Source of the DNA: Patiriisocius sp047730165
Lineage (GTDB): Bacteria; Bacteroidota; Bacteroidia; Flavobacteriales; Flavobacteriaceae
NCBI RefSeq assembly: GCF_047730165.1
Contig: NZ_CP159834.1
Span: 1,798,001 to 1,862,000 of the forward strand
Reading direction: 5' to 3'
Length of the DNA stretch: 64,000 nt
Positions 9,029 to 17,671 of this stretch are shown here, piece by piece (the first letter of the stretch is position 1; each line of letters opens with the position of its first letter). Below the pieces are notes generated by a model. It searched no databases and was not told the origin of the DNA. It saw only the letters and a list, made by a program, of their open reading frames with translations. The position numbers and the translations under genes were made by a program.

Positions 9029-9160
9029 GTACAACGTGTTTGTATAAGATTACTTATGTCGTTTAGGCTCGAAAGTAAGCAAATAAATCACAGATAGAAA
9101 GTCCGCGAGGACTTTCGCAAGTAAGCTAGAACTAGCGATGTACTGCGCACGGTGTTGTAA
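9029..9160 (+). repeat. attC-like element E6, family A
   Basis: Left GTACAAC (9029-9035), right GTTGTAA (9154-9160). Perfect internal hairpin GAAAGTCC-GCGA-GGACTTTC at 9098-9117, a variant of the family-A centre. Confidence 0.78.
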
Positions 9161-9374
9161 GCAGGTTTTTATTCCGTTTTCATATTTTCAGCGTTTGTTT
9201 AAATTCTATCAGCGTTTCAATCCGCAATATTTTTTAATTCAGTATGAGTTAGCAATTCCTTAACCCGCTAAATTCCACATTCAATTCGGTATTTTTTTGT
9301 TTTCAATTCAGATTCCACAAACAGGCTAAAAGTCAAACGTGATTTTTGTTCAGCATTTGAGTGAGATTTTAACG

Positions 9375-9563
9375 TTATTTATTTAGCATTTTTTTATTTT
9401 TTTTTATGTCTCGAATGGCAATAAGCATTGCGATTATTAATAAAACGCTTGATAAAATTCGCATCCAAAATCCACCATCAATCTTTTCTGATGTTATTAT
9501 GTTAGCAATTATTAATATTAAACTTACAATGATAATTATTAGTGGTAAATTCTCTTTTTTCAT
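9375..9563 (-). CDS. small two-TM membrane protein
   Basis: Start at 9563 gives 62 residues (MKKENLPLIIII). A reading from 9662 would run into repeat-derived sequence. Two hydrophobic helices (about 7-22 and 31-48) separated by ITSEKIDGGFW, and a basic tail ending in NKKMLNK. Family unknown. It is the only gene between E6 and the next repeat; about 210 bp downstream of it are non-coding. Confidence 0.5.
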   Translation of the reverse strand: MKKENLPLIIIIVSLILIIANIITSEKIDGGFWMRILSSVLLIIAMLIAIRDIKKNKKMLNK

Positions 9564-9601
9564 TCGTTTACTTTCTTTTTTGAGTGCGTTCCGCCAATGA
9601 A

Positions 9602-9740
9602 TCGCAACGGTTAGCAAATTAAAAATAGGTGATTTTGAAGTAGCAAATTTTTGGTTAAGCACAGGTTTTGATGCGAGTCGAAAGCTTTGATTTCACTACT
9701 GTTTCGCCTATTATATATATATATATATATATATTATTGT
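9602..9740 (+). repeat. putative degenerate element E7 with TA microsatellite
   Basis: Left end CGCAACGG followed by element-like text (TTAAGCACAGG, CACTACTG) and a TA dinucleotide run at 9711-9735 where the right arm should be. No clear GTTRRRY end. The dinucleotide tract may have expanded from a TATATAC arm. Confidence 0.35.
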
Positions 9741-9752
9741 AACAAGGTTTTT

Positions 9753-10829
9753 TTAATCCGTAATCTTTCGCATAATCCATTCTAAAGGTCCAGAAGTTTT
9801 ATGCTTTCTCCATATAACTGCAAATATGATACATAATACGCTAAATACCAATGCATAAACTACAGAAAATTCAACAGAATAATTTCCCATTTTCGCAGGA
9901 TTAATTGCTTCAATAATTCCCATTCCGATAATTACATGTGCGACATAAAAGGTCAACGCTAATTGTCCTGTTTTGTTTAAAGCGTCAATTATTTTATTGT
10001 TTTCAAACCGTTTGGCAACTAGTATACAGGCTGAAATTATAGCAAAGGCTATTGCAATGCCGCTGAACATATAAATTGGTAGTGGTGGCATTGGATTGGT
10101 TCCCAGGATTTCCGTCAATTCCAATGCTGTTTCTTGGTTTCCTTCTGATAAAAATGAAATAGATAAATAGGAGAGAACATGGATAGAAATAAAAAGGATT
10201 GAACTAATCCAAAATATTTTCTTGATGAATTTATCATTGTGTAAATCCTGTTTTCCGAACCAATAACCAAACAGCATAAAGGCAGCCCAAGGAATTACAG
10301 GATGAAAACCATTGAAAAAGAGATTTCTCATAAAACCTTTGACAGTCCAAAAACCTTGATAGTCTAAAGTGCTAAAGTTCCATCCTGTTTCATAGTTCCA
10401 AAATATCATAAGGATTGGGAAAGCAGCGATAAAGGTAACAGCAGTAATTATAAGCGTTTTTCCTTTACTGGTCAATAATAGAATCGTAATTGCCATGTAT
10501 ATACCATAAAAATGAAGAATATCTGCTGGCCATATAGCTATGTATGATATTCCTACAATAAATAAAAATAGCGCTCTTTTTAGTATCCTACTCCTAGCAA
10601 CTTTTAATTTTACCTTGTCGTTATTATTAATGGCAGAATTAGTCATTAATGCAAGTCCAACACCTGCTAAAACTACAAATGTTGCCGCCGCTTTTCCATC
10701 AAAAACACTCGCAAAAGACTTGAACCAAGAGAGTCCGTTTTCACCAAAAACGACTTTGAAATTTACAATTATCATTCCGATAACTGCCAACGCTCTTGCA
10801 ACATCAATTCCGATTATTCTTTTATTCAT
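9753..10829 (-). CDS. DUF418-type membrane protein, acyltransferase-like
   Basis: 358 residues with about ten TM helices. The N-terminus RIIGIDVARALAVIGMIIVNF is the first helix shared by DUF418/DUF1624 (HGSNAT-like) acyltransferase families. The C-terminal signature ...WRKHKTSGPLEWIMRKIT is typical of DUF418. HFYGIYMAI and FNGFHPVIPW are the usual polar membrane motifs. The transferred group and acceptor are unknown. Monocistronic. Confidence 0.78.
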   Translation of the reverse strand: MNKRIIGIDVARALAVIGMIIVNFKVVFGENGLSWFKSFASVFDGKAAATFVVLAGVGLALMTNSAINNNDKVKLKVARSRILKRALFLFIVGISYIAIWPADILHFYGIYMAITILLLTSKGKTLIITAVTFIAAFPILMIFWNYETGWNFSTLDYQGFWTVKGFMRNLFFNGFHPVIPWAAFMLFGYWFGKQDLHNDKFIKKIFWISSILFISIHVLSYLSISFLSEGNQETALELTEILGTNPMPPLPIYMFSGIAIAFAIISACILVAKRFENNKIIDALNKTGQLALTFYVAHVIIGMGIIEAINPAKMGNYSVEFSVVYALVFSVLCIIFAVIWRKHKTSGPLEWIMRKITD

Positions 10830-10849
10830 TTATAGTATTTCTTATTGCT

Positions 10850-10980
10850 TAGAGCGTTGTTAGATATGGTTTGTTGCGTGTTTAATCAACTAATTTAGCA
10901 AATAAAAACCGAATAGAAAATACGTGAGTATTTTTTTAAGTAGGCTAGAACTAGCTATAAACTATTATACGGTGTTGTGT
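10850..10980 (+). repeat. attC-like element E8, family A
   Basis: Right GTTGTGT (10974-10980) pairs 6/7 with the left end of E9. The left end is altered (GAGCGTTGTTAGATATGG instead of TAACGTGTTTGTATAAG). The middle TTAATCAACTAATTTAGCAA is typical family A. Confidence 0.65.
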
Positions 10981-10987
10981 GTTGTAA

Positions 10988-12169
10988 TTATTCTAATTGC
11001 CGATCTATCTTAATGATTTTATAGTATCGCGTGATTAAGTTTTTGTCATACATAATAAAATAAGGTCCATTCGGATAATTTGATATATCTATTTGATTAT
11101 TAATATTTGTTATTAAGCTTTGATATACTTGTTGCCCAAGCAAGTTGTAAATTGTTAGTATACCATCTGAATGTTCAATAGGTATCTGCAGATTTAATTT
11201 GTCAATTACAGGATTTGGATATATTTTAATGCTCGTTTGCTCGCTAATATCTTGAACTGTAAGTGAGTTGCAGAACTGAGTGAAATTTGTTTGTGTTGAA
11301 GATTGTAATAAATCATCAAAATTATTGAAAGAATTTAGATCATCATATAAAGAATAATCCAGCCATAGTTTCAAAAAATTGAAAGTTATTAATTGCTGTT
11401 CCTCTCTTGTAATATCTATAGTTGGGTTGCAGAATGTTTCACCTAGAGAACAATTGAAATTATCATCAGCAAAGTAACAATGACCACCGTCTATTATGCT
11501 AATATGAGTTTTACAATTTGATGCCAATTCATTGTACATGAGGGTTTGGTTTTCATCTGGAGGTGTTACGCAATCATCATCTCCTGAGAAGATAAGCGTT
11601 GGCACTGTTATATTTAGTGAAGCTGAAATGGCTGATGGATTTGTTTCTGCTGCTGCGAAAGTCACTAGTGTACTTATAATCGAATTATTTTCTGCTGCTA
11701 GAAAGGATGCGCCTCCACCCATAGAATGACCAAGAAGTCCAGTTTTAGAAGCCAAAGAGTTAAAAAAAAATGAAGAGTTATCATTGTTTTCATTTTGCAT
11801 TTGGGTAGCCGCAAACTTTAAGTCAAGTCCGAAATTTTCATGACTAGGAGTTAAGGTCATTTCAGTTGTTGGAAAACAAATCACATAACCATTGGGAACT
11901 AATTCCGTCCAAAAATTTTCATAAGATTCCCAGCTCATTAAAAATCCATGACCAAAAACAATTACAGGAAAATTACCTGAAGCGATTGGAACATTTTCAC
12001 CGGGATTATCAGCAGGATAGTATATTTCTGTTTCGATATTTCTGTTTCTACTACTGTCATAGAATGTAATTGAGGTATGACCTACGTCAAATGATTGTGC
12101 TGAAATATTAGCAGAAAAAATCAATAAACCTAGAAGTATTAAAAAGCTCTTTAATTTTATTTTAATCAA
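10988..12169 (-). CDS. secreted alpha/beta hydrolase with T9SS sorting domain
   Basis: 393 residues: signal peptide (to about 25, SANISA), an alpha/beta-hydrolase domain with FGHGF (oxyanion region), the nucleophile elbow GHSMGGG (about 146-152), SGDDD and DGGHC for the catalytic Asp and His, and a C-terminal T9SS type A sorting tail starting IKIYPNPVIDKLN (about 313 onward). It resembles dienelactone-hydrolase/PET-esterase-like enzymes that cleave esters. It is exported through the inner membrane, then across the outer membrane by the Por system. Substrate unknown. Monocistronic between E8 and E9. Confidence 0.85.
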   Translation of the reverse strand: MIKIKLKSFLILLGLLIFSANISAQSFDVGHTSITFYDSSRNRNIETEIYYPADNPGENVPIASGNFPVIVFGHGFLMSWESYENFWTELVPNGYVICFPTTEMTLTPSHENFGLDLKFAATQMQNENNDNSSFFFNSLASKTGLLGHSMGGGASFLAAENNSIISTLVTFAAAETNPSAISASLNITVPTLIFSGDDDCVTPPDENQTLMYNELASNCKTHISIIDGGHCYFADDNFNCSLGETFCNPTIDITREEQQLITFNFLKLWLDYSLYDDLNSFNNFDDLLQSSTQTNFTQFCNSLTVQDISEQTSIKIYPNPVIDKLNLQIPIEHSDGILTIYNLLGQQVYQSLITNINNQIDISNYPNGPYFIMYDKNLITRYYKIIKIDRQLE

Positions 12170-12225
12170 TATTTTTATATTTTGTTTTTACTATTTATTT
12201 TTGATTATTACTATGAGATTATGAT

Positions 12226-12405
12226 GCACAACGTGATTGTGTATGAAACGTAGCGTGCAAATTAACGATAACTATTCGGTTAAGCACGAGCTGAATTTTT
12301 TAATTTTCTTTTCTAAATATAACCAAATAAAAAATTTGGCTTGTTTTGTAAATATGTAAAAACCTCTCAGAAAGCTTATAATAGCCATGTTTTATACACA
12401 GCTTA
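12226..12405 (+). repeat. attC-like element E9, family C
   Basis: Left GCACAAC (12226-12232), then GTATGAAACGTAGCG as in E33. Inner pair CCAAATAAA / AATTTGG. The right end (CACAGCTTAAG) has lost its GTT heptamer. Confidence 0.68.
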
Positions 12406-12998
12406 AGTTTACAATTCATTAAATTTAGGTATAAATTAGAAAAGACAAAAGAGAGGAATAAGGTTACTATACACGCAGAAGCTTAAGACTTCGTCAACAT
12501 TGAAAACCCCCTCTCTTTTCTACACAGATTTTGTACAGTTCTATGAGGCCTTTTGGTTCTCGATTTTAAGTCGTTGAAACTCGCGTAGAATGACCTTTCA
12601 AAAATATTTTGTTATGAATTAAGATATTAAATACTTTGGAATAGACATCAGTCATTTAGATTCTGATACAAGAATGAAACGTCTATAGGAATACTAAAGC
12701 TCTAGCAGAAACCAAAGATAAAATTGCAATAAATATAGATCTATTTAACATCAAGAAGTTGCTATTCGTCTAAGCTAAACCGCTATCTATCGAAATATAC
12801 ATTAGAAGAACTCTTATGGAAGTAAGTTTGTACTATAAATTTAATTTTGGTGAATTCACAAATAATTAATCTTTGTCATTGCAAAGGCCTTTTGTTTAAA
12901 GTTAGGTTAAAAAAAATGAGTTATAACAGTGCGAGCGATAAGTAAATGAACAGCTAAAAACAAAAGCGCACTAGATTTAATTTAAAAATAATTAAACT
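12406..12998. other. gene-free stretch with inverted repeat and IS110 relic
   Basis: About 590 bp without an intact gene. It holds a 10-bp perfect inverted repeat AAAAGAGAGG (12447-12456) / CCTCTCTTTT (12510-12519) and the IS110-like fragment described separately, followed by the kinase leader. The inverted repeat may be a transcript-end hairpin or an old mobile-element end. Confidence 0.4.
12614..12667 (+). pseudogene. IS110-family transposase N-terminal relic
   Basis: Reading from ATG at 12614 gives MN*DIKYFGIDISHLDSD. The IKYFGIDISK pattern with the first catalytic Asp is the start of DEDD (IS110) transposases. A stop at codon 3 and loss of frame soon after show it is dead. Downstream text to about 12830 may be further decayed transposase. 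Confidence 0.45.
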
Positions 12999-15900
12999 AT
13001 GAGTAAACCTTCTTATAAAGAATTGGAAAAGGAGCTCGTTGCATTAAAAAAAAATGTTATTGCTTCTTCACAAGAACTAATATATAAAAAGTTCTTTGAT
13101 AATATGGCAGACATGGTTGATGTTATAGAACTAATTTATGACAAGAATGGACAACCCATCGATTTCTATATCAGAGTAATAAATATTGCTTTCGCAAATT
13201 TTTTTGGCAAAACCCAAGAACAATTAATAAATAAAAAAATATCATCAATTGTTGATGTTATAGAAGACCATTGGTTCGCCTCTTTTGCTAATGTTGATAA
13301 GACAGGAGAAGAAATTAGGTTTAAGAGTTATGGCGCAGCATATGATAAGTTTTATCACGTTACCGCATGGAAATTTTCCGAAAATAGAGTTGGTATTTCC
13401 ATGACAGACATTACTGAAGCTGAAAAGGCTAAAAGTAAATTAAGAAAGAATCTTGAAAACGAAAAGAAAGTACGAACTAAAACTGAGGGTTTACTTAAAG
13501 AAAAGAGAGTACAATTACAAAAAACTATTTATAATTTAAATAGTGCTAATGAAGAACTTTCTTCTCAAAACGTTTTGAAGGATAAGCGAACAAATGAATT
13601 AGCCGCTGTTAAAGTTGAGCTTGAACAACAAAATAGTTGTTTAAATAAAGCGGCTATCGTTTCTGAAACTGATGCTGACTTTAATATTACATTTGTTAAC
13701 GACAACTTTTGTGAAATTTACGGATACCATAGAGCAGAATTAATAGGTCAAAATCACAGAATATTAAAGAGCGGAAAACAGCCTGACCTCTTTTTTACTG
13801 ATATGATCTCAACTATTCGTTCTGGGAAAGTGTTTAAAGGTAAAGTATTGAATAAGAAAAAAGGAGGACAACTCTATTGGATGGACATAACCATTATGCC
13901 TTTTAAAGATCTAAATGGAAATATAATTAAATATGTCGCTATTATGTTTGATATCAACGCCCAAACTGTGCAAAAAGATGCCCTTTTAAAACAAGCAGAT
14001 GAATTAGCTGTCGTGAACACTGTACTTGCCGTTCAGAATAAAGATAAAGATCACAGGGCAGATGATTTATTTCTAGCCAACAAAGAGAAACAAAAACGAG
14101 CAGAAGAATTAGCCATTGCAAATAAAGAACTTGCTTTTCAAAACGACGAAAAACAAAAACGAGCAGATGAACTAGCCATTGCAAACACCGAACTTGCTTT
14201 CCAGAACAGTGAAAAACAAAAACGAGCAGATGAATTAGCCATTGCAAATAAAGAACTTGCTTTTCAAAACGATGAAAAACAAAAGCGGGCAGATGAACTA
14301 GCCATTGCAAATAAAGAACTTGCTTTTCAAAACGACGAAAAACAAAAACGAGCAGATGAATTAGCCATTGCAAATAAAGAACTTACCTTTCAAAACGACG
14401 AAAAACAAAAACGAGCAGATGAATTAGCCATTGCAAATAAAGAACTTGCCTTTCAAAACGACGAAAAACAAAAACGAGCAGATGAATTAGCCATTGCAAA
14501 TAAAGAACTTGCTTTTCAAAATGATGAAAAACAAAAACGAGCAGATGAATTAGCCATTGCAAATAAAGAACTTACCTTTCAAAACGACGAAAAACAAAAA
14601 CGAGCAGATGAATTAGCGATCGCTAATACCGAACTTGCCTTTCAGAATAAAGAGAAAGATAACAGGGCAGATGAGTTAATTCTAGCCAACAAAGAGAAAG
14701 GAAAACGAGCAGATGAATTAGTCCTGGCTAATAAAGAGAAAGAAAAACGTGCAAATGAATTAATCCTTGCTAATAAAGAACTTGCCTTTCAAACTGAACT
14801 TGATGTTTACCGTTCTGAAATGGAAAATGTAGCGCATGATTTAACATTATTAATTGATACTGCTAATGCTCCTATTTTTGGTATTGATAATAAAGGACTT
14901 GTTAATGAGTGGAACCAGACTTCTGAAAGTATTACTGGATTTACAAAAAAAGAAGTATTAGGAAAAGATCTGGTACAAACCTACATCACCGAGGATTACA
15001 GAGAGTCGGTAAAAAAAGTATTGTACGATGCTTTGCTTGGTAAAGAAACTGCCAATTATGAATTTCCGCTATTCGCCAAAGATGGACAGCGTGTAATGGT
15101 ATTACTAAATTCAAGTACACGTCGTGATGCTAAAGGGAAAATAACGGGTGTATTAGGAGTAGGACAAGATATTTCTGAAATAGATAAACTACGAACGGCA
15201 TCAGAATCCATTGCCAAAGAGTTAAGGCAGTTTATTGAAACCGCAAACGCTCCTATTTTTGGTATCGACAGTAAAGGACTTGTTAACGAGTGGAACCAAA
15301 CTTCTGAAAGCATTACAGGATTTACAAAAGACGAAGTATTAGGAAAAGATCTGGTACAAACATATATCACAGAAGATTACAGAAAGTCAGTAAAAAAAGT
15401 ACTGGATGATGCGTTGCTTGGTCAAGAAACTGCCAACTATGAATTTCCGCTATTTACAAAAAATGGACAGCGTGTAATGGTATTATTAAACTCAAGTACA
15501 CGACGTGATATTAACGGGGAAATTATTGGGGTATTAGGAGTAGGACAAGATATCACTGAGTTGGCTGGTTATCGTAACAAGTTAGAATTGAAGGTAAATG
15601 AAAGAACCTTAAAATTAAACCAAGCATTAGAAAAGCAAAAAGAATTAAACGAATTAAAATCGAGATTCGTTTCAACGGCATCTCATGAATTTAGAACTCC
15701 GTTATCATCAATTAATTTTGCTGCAGGCTCTATTAAAAAATACTGGGCTAAAATGGAGCCAATTATCATTCAAAAAAAACTAGACAAAATAGAAGATCAG
15801 GTTTTGCATATGACACAACTATTAGACGATATTTTAATTGTTGGTAAGGCTGAAGCAGGTAAAATCATACAAACACCTTTAAATATAAATCTTGGAGACT

Positions 15901-16331
15901 TCTTATATGAAATAATTGATGAAGTATCTAGCGCCTGCGAAAAATCACACGATATAGAGTTAATTGATACCGAAGGGCTAAAAGCCACTAATATTTTTAT
16001 TGATGAAAAATTGGGCAGAAATATTTTTATCAATCTAATTGGTAACGCTGTAAAGTATTCTCCAAATGCTAAAAATATTACTATTGCCTTGTCCTCCGAA
16101 AAAGAGTACACCGTTGTTACGATAACAGATTATGGAATAGGAATTTCCAAATCAGAGCTTAAAAACATTTTCAAGCCTTTTTCTCGAGGAAAAAATGTTG
16201 ATTTAATCCAAGGCACAGGACTTGGTTTAACGATTGCAAAAGACGCAATAGATATAATGGGGGGAAAAATAATTGTGAAGAGTAAAAATGGAAGTGGAAC
16301 ATCCTTTATTATAAAGATTTTAAAAAATTAA
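12999..16331 (+). CDS. multi-PAS sensor histidine kinase with long tandem coiled coil
   Basis: 1110 residues, no TM segment, so a cytosolic sensor. Order: short coil, PAS (about 25-145), coil, PAS/PAC (about 215-320, ETDADFNITFVNDNF ... ITIMPFKD), a 21-residue coiled-coil repeat in nine near-identical copies (residues 363-551), shorter 14-residue units, two nearly identical PAS domains 127 residues apart (start 621 and 748, TANAPIFGID), then HisKA with phospho-acceptor His896 (STASHEFRTPL) and HATPase_c (NLIGNAVKYSP, DYGIGIS, GTGLGLTIAK). Followed after 9 bp by a response-regulator kinase, so the two probably form one relay. The ligand or cofactor of the PAS domains is unknown. It is on the opposite strand from most neighbours. 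Confidence 0.92.
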   Translation: MSKPSYKELEKELVALKKNVIASSQELIYKKFFDNMADMVDVIELIYDKNGQPIDFYIRVINIAFANFFGKTQEQLINKKISSIVDVIEDHWFASFANVDKTGEEIRFKSYGAAYDKFYHVTAWKFSENRVGISMTDITEAEKAKSKLRKNLENEKKVRTKTEGLLKEKRVQLQKTIYNLNSANEELSSQNVLKDKRTNELAAVKVELEQQNSCLNKAAIVSETDADFNITFVNDNFCEIYGYHRAELIGQNHRILKSGKQPDLFFTDMISTIRSGKVFKGKVLNKKKGGQLYWMDITIMPFKDLNGNIIKYVAIMFDINAQTVQKDALLKQADELAVVNTVLAVQNKDKDHRADDLFLANKEKQKRAEELAIANKELAFQNDEKQKRADELAIANTELAFQNSEKQKRADELAIANKELAFQNDEKQKRADELAIANKELAFQNDEKQKRADELAIANKELTFQNDEKQKRADELAIANKELAFQNDEKQKRADELAIANKELAFQNDEKQKRADELAIANKELTFQNDEKQKRADELAIANTELAFQNKEKDNRADELILANKEKGKRADELVLANKEKEKRANELILANKELAFQTELDVYRSEMENVAHDLTLLIDTANAPIFGIDNKGLVNEWNQTSESITGFTKKEVLGKDLVQTYITEDYRESVKKVLYDALLGKETANYEFPLFAKDGQRVMVLLNSSTRRDAKGKITGVLGVGQDISEIDKLRTASESIAKELRQFIETANAPIFGIDSKGLVNEWNQTSESITGFTKDEVLGKDLVQTYITEDYRKSVKKVLDDALLGQETANYEFPLFTKNGQRVMVLLNSSTRRDINGEIIGVLGVGQDITELAGYRNKLELKVNERTLKLNQALEKQKELNELKSRFVSTASHEFRTPLSSINFAAGSIKKYWAKMEPIIIQKKLDKIEDQVLHMTQLLDDILIVGKAEAGKIIQTPLNINLGDFLYEIIDEVSSACEKSHDIELIDTEGLKATNIFIDEKLGRNIFINLIGNAVKYSPNAKNITIALSSEKEYTVVTITDYGIGISKSELKNIFKPFSRGKNVDLIQGTGLGLTIAKDAIDIMGGKIIVKSKNGSGTSFIIKILKN
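14085..14651 (+). repeat. 63-bp tandem repeat, nine copies, in kinase gene
   Basis: Nine in-frame 63-bp units encode 21 residues each (three heptads) around RADELAIANKELAFQN. Units differ mainly by synonymous changes and A/T or K/T swaps, so copy number probably changes by slippage or recombination. The 14-residue (two-heptad) units that follow keep the heptad register. Confidence 0.93.
14859..15560 (+). repeat. tandem PAS-domain duplication, 381-bp period
   Basis: Two PAS modules 127 codons apart share long identical stretches (GLVNEWNQTSESITGFTK, EVLGKDLVQTYITEDYR, QRVMVLLNSSTRRD). Nucleotide identity is high but with many synonymous differences, implying an older duplication or gene conversion. 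Confidence 0.88.
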
Positions 16332-16340
16332 AAAAAAGAC

Positions 16341-17447
16341 ATGTACAAAGTATTAATTGTAGAAGACACCTTAGCTATAAGAGAGGAAATTTATGATATT
16401 CTTTTAATGGAAGGTTATGAGGTTTTTCAGGCTGAAAACGGATTAATTGGTTTTGAAATAGCTTTGATAGAGCATCCAGATCTTATTATTTCAGACATAC
16501 TTATGCCTCATCTTAACGGTTTTGGAATGTTTGAAAAACTACAAACAAATAAGAAAACAGCGAGTATTCCATTAATATTTCTTTCAGCAAAAGCAGAAAA
16601 AGAAGATGTTAGAATTGGAATGAATCTAGGGGCTGAAGATTATTTAACGAAACCGTTAAATATAAACGATTTGCTGAATGCTGTTGAAAATAAAATTAAT
16701 AAAAAATTAATAATAGATCAAAATATTAGCTCTAAAACTGCAGCGTTATCTAAGATTCTTCAAAACCAAAAGAATGAACTAGATAATTATTCTCATTTAA
16801 TTTCACATGAATTAAAATCTTCATTAAGAAATATTTCAGATATATTAACTTGGTCTCAAGAGGATAGGGATGAAACTAATAATTTTAAAGATGCTACTAT
16901 TAACTTTCAAATGATGGAAGACAAAATAGAAAAAATGGACTTGTTGTTAGTAAAACTAGAACAATATAACAATATCACGTCTGCCACTTTTAAAAACAAC
17001 ATCGAAAACCTAAATACAATTACAAAACGGGTCATAAATCAAATAAATAATTCTCATATCAAAATTAAAATAACAAATGAACTGCCCACCTTATTTGTCG
17101 ATGGAGATATGATGGAAAAAGTATTTGAAATTCTAATAAGCAATGCTATAGCTCATGTTGATAAGGAAAATGGTCTCATTGAAATAGGGTGTGAAACAAC
17201 GAAAAATGATTATATTTTTTCAATCAAAGATAATGGTGTTGGAATACATGAAAAATACCACAAGAAAATATTCAAAATGTTTGAAGTAATCGAATCAACG
17301 AAATCTCTAGGAATTGGATTAAGTGTTTTTAAAAAAATTATTTCTCATTACAAAGGACAAGTATCCTTAATAAGTACTCCTAATGTAGAAACAACATTTT
17401 ATTTTAATCTTCCAATTTCAGTAGTCTCTTCGGGAGAAGAGTGTTAA
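16341..17447 (+). CDS. response regulator-histidine kinase hybrid (REC-HK)
   Basis: 368 residues. The N-terminal receiver domain (1-120) has VEDT, phospho-acceptor Asp52 (SDILMPHLNG), Ser/Thr83-region LSAKAE and Lys104 (TKPLN). A dimerisation helix with His156 (SHLISHELKSSL) and an HATPase_c domain (ILISNAIAHV, IKDNGVGIH, LGIGLSVFKKI) follow. There is no DNA-binding output, so it acts by phosphotransfer or protein contact, probably downstream of the kinase 9 bp upstream. The N-terminal-receiver kinase layout is common in Bacteroidetes relays. Confidence 0.88.
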   Translation: MYKVLIVEDTLAIREEIYDILLMEGYEVFQAENGLIGFEIALIEHPDLIISDILMPHLNGFGMFEKLQTNKKTASIPLIFLSAKAEKEDVRIGMNLGAEDYLTKPLNINDLLNAVENKINKKLIIDQNISSKTAALSKILQNQKNELDNYSHLISHELKSSLRNISDILTWSQEDRDETNNFKDATINFQMMEDKIEKMDLLLVKLEQYNNITSATFKNNIENLNTITKRVINQINNSHIKIKITNELPTLFVDGDMMEKVFEILISNAIAHVDKENGLIEIGCETTKNDYIFSIKDNGVGIHEKYHKKIFKMFEVIESTKSLGIGLSVFKKIISHYKGQVSLISTPNVETTFYFNLPISVVSSGEEC

Positions 17448-17522
17448 TCAATTCGAAGAAAGAGATATAACTATTTATAATAAAGTACTTTGTTGAGAAA
17501 TAAGTAAAAACTCTTAGAATTT

Positions 17523-17652
17523 ATACAACTAATGTGCCCTTAAATATTACATCTACTTTTGTTTTAATTGAAGATAAACTGGAAAAGAAATAAAAAAATG
17601 CCCAAGCCTTCGTTTTAGCAATTACTTGCGCTATTTTTTATTTATGTTGTAG
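17523..17652 (+). repeat. attC-like element E10, degenerate family C
   Basis: Left ATACAAC (17523-17529), right GTTGTAG (17646-17652). The right arm GCAATTACTTGCGCTATTTTTTATTTATG resembles E15. The right heptamer pairs 6/7, extending to GTTGT-GTG, with E11 across the ndh gene. Confidence 0.5.
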
Positions 17653-17671
17653 TGGTGTGTTTTTTTTCCGT

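Noticed and set aside
9711..9735. TA run as a structured or functional element
   Set aside because: A plain dinucleotide microsatellite; nothing beyond its position in a degenerate repeat supports function.
13954..14373. 139-codon open frame antisense to the kinase coiled-coil repeat
   Set aside because: Open only because the 63-bp tandem repeat lacks stops on the other strand; low-complexity translation, shadow of the real gene.
14085..14651. CRISPR array
   Set aside because: The regular 63-bp repeats have no unique spacers and are in-frame coding units of a coiled coil.
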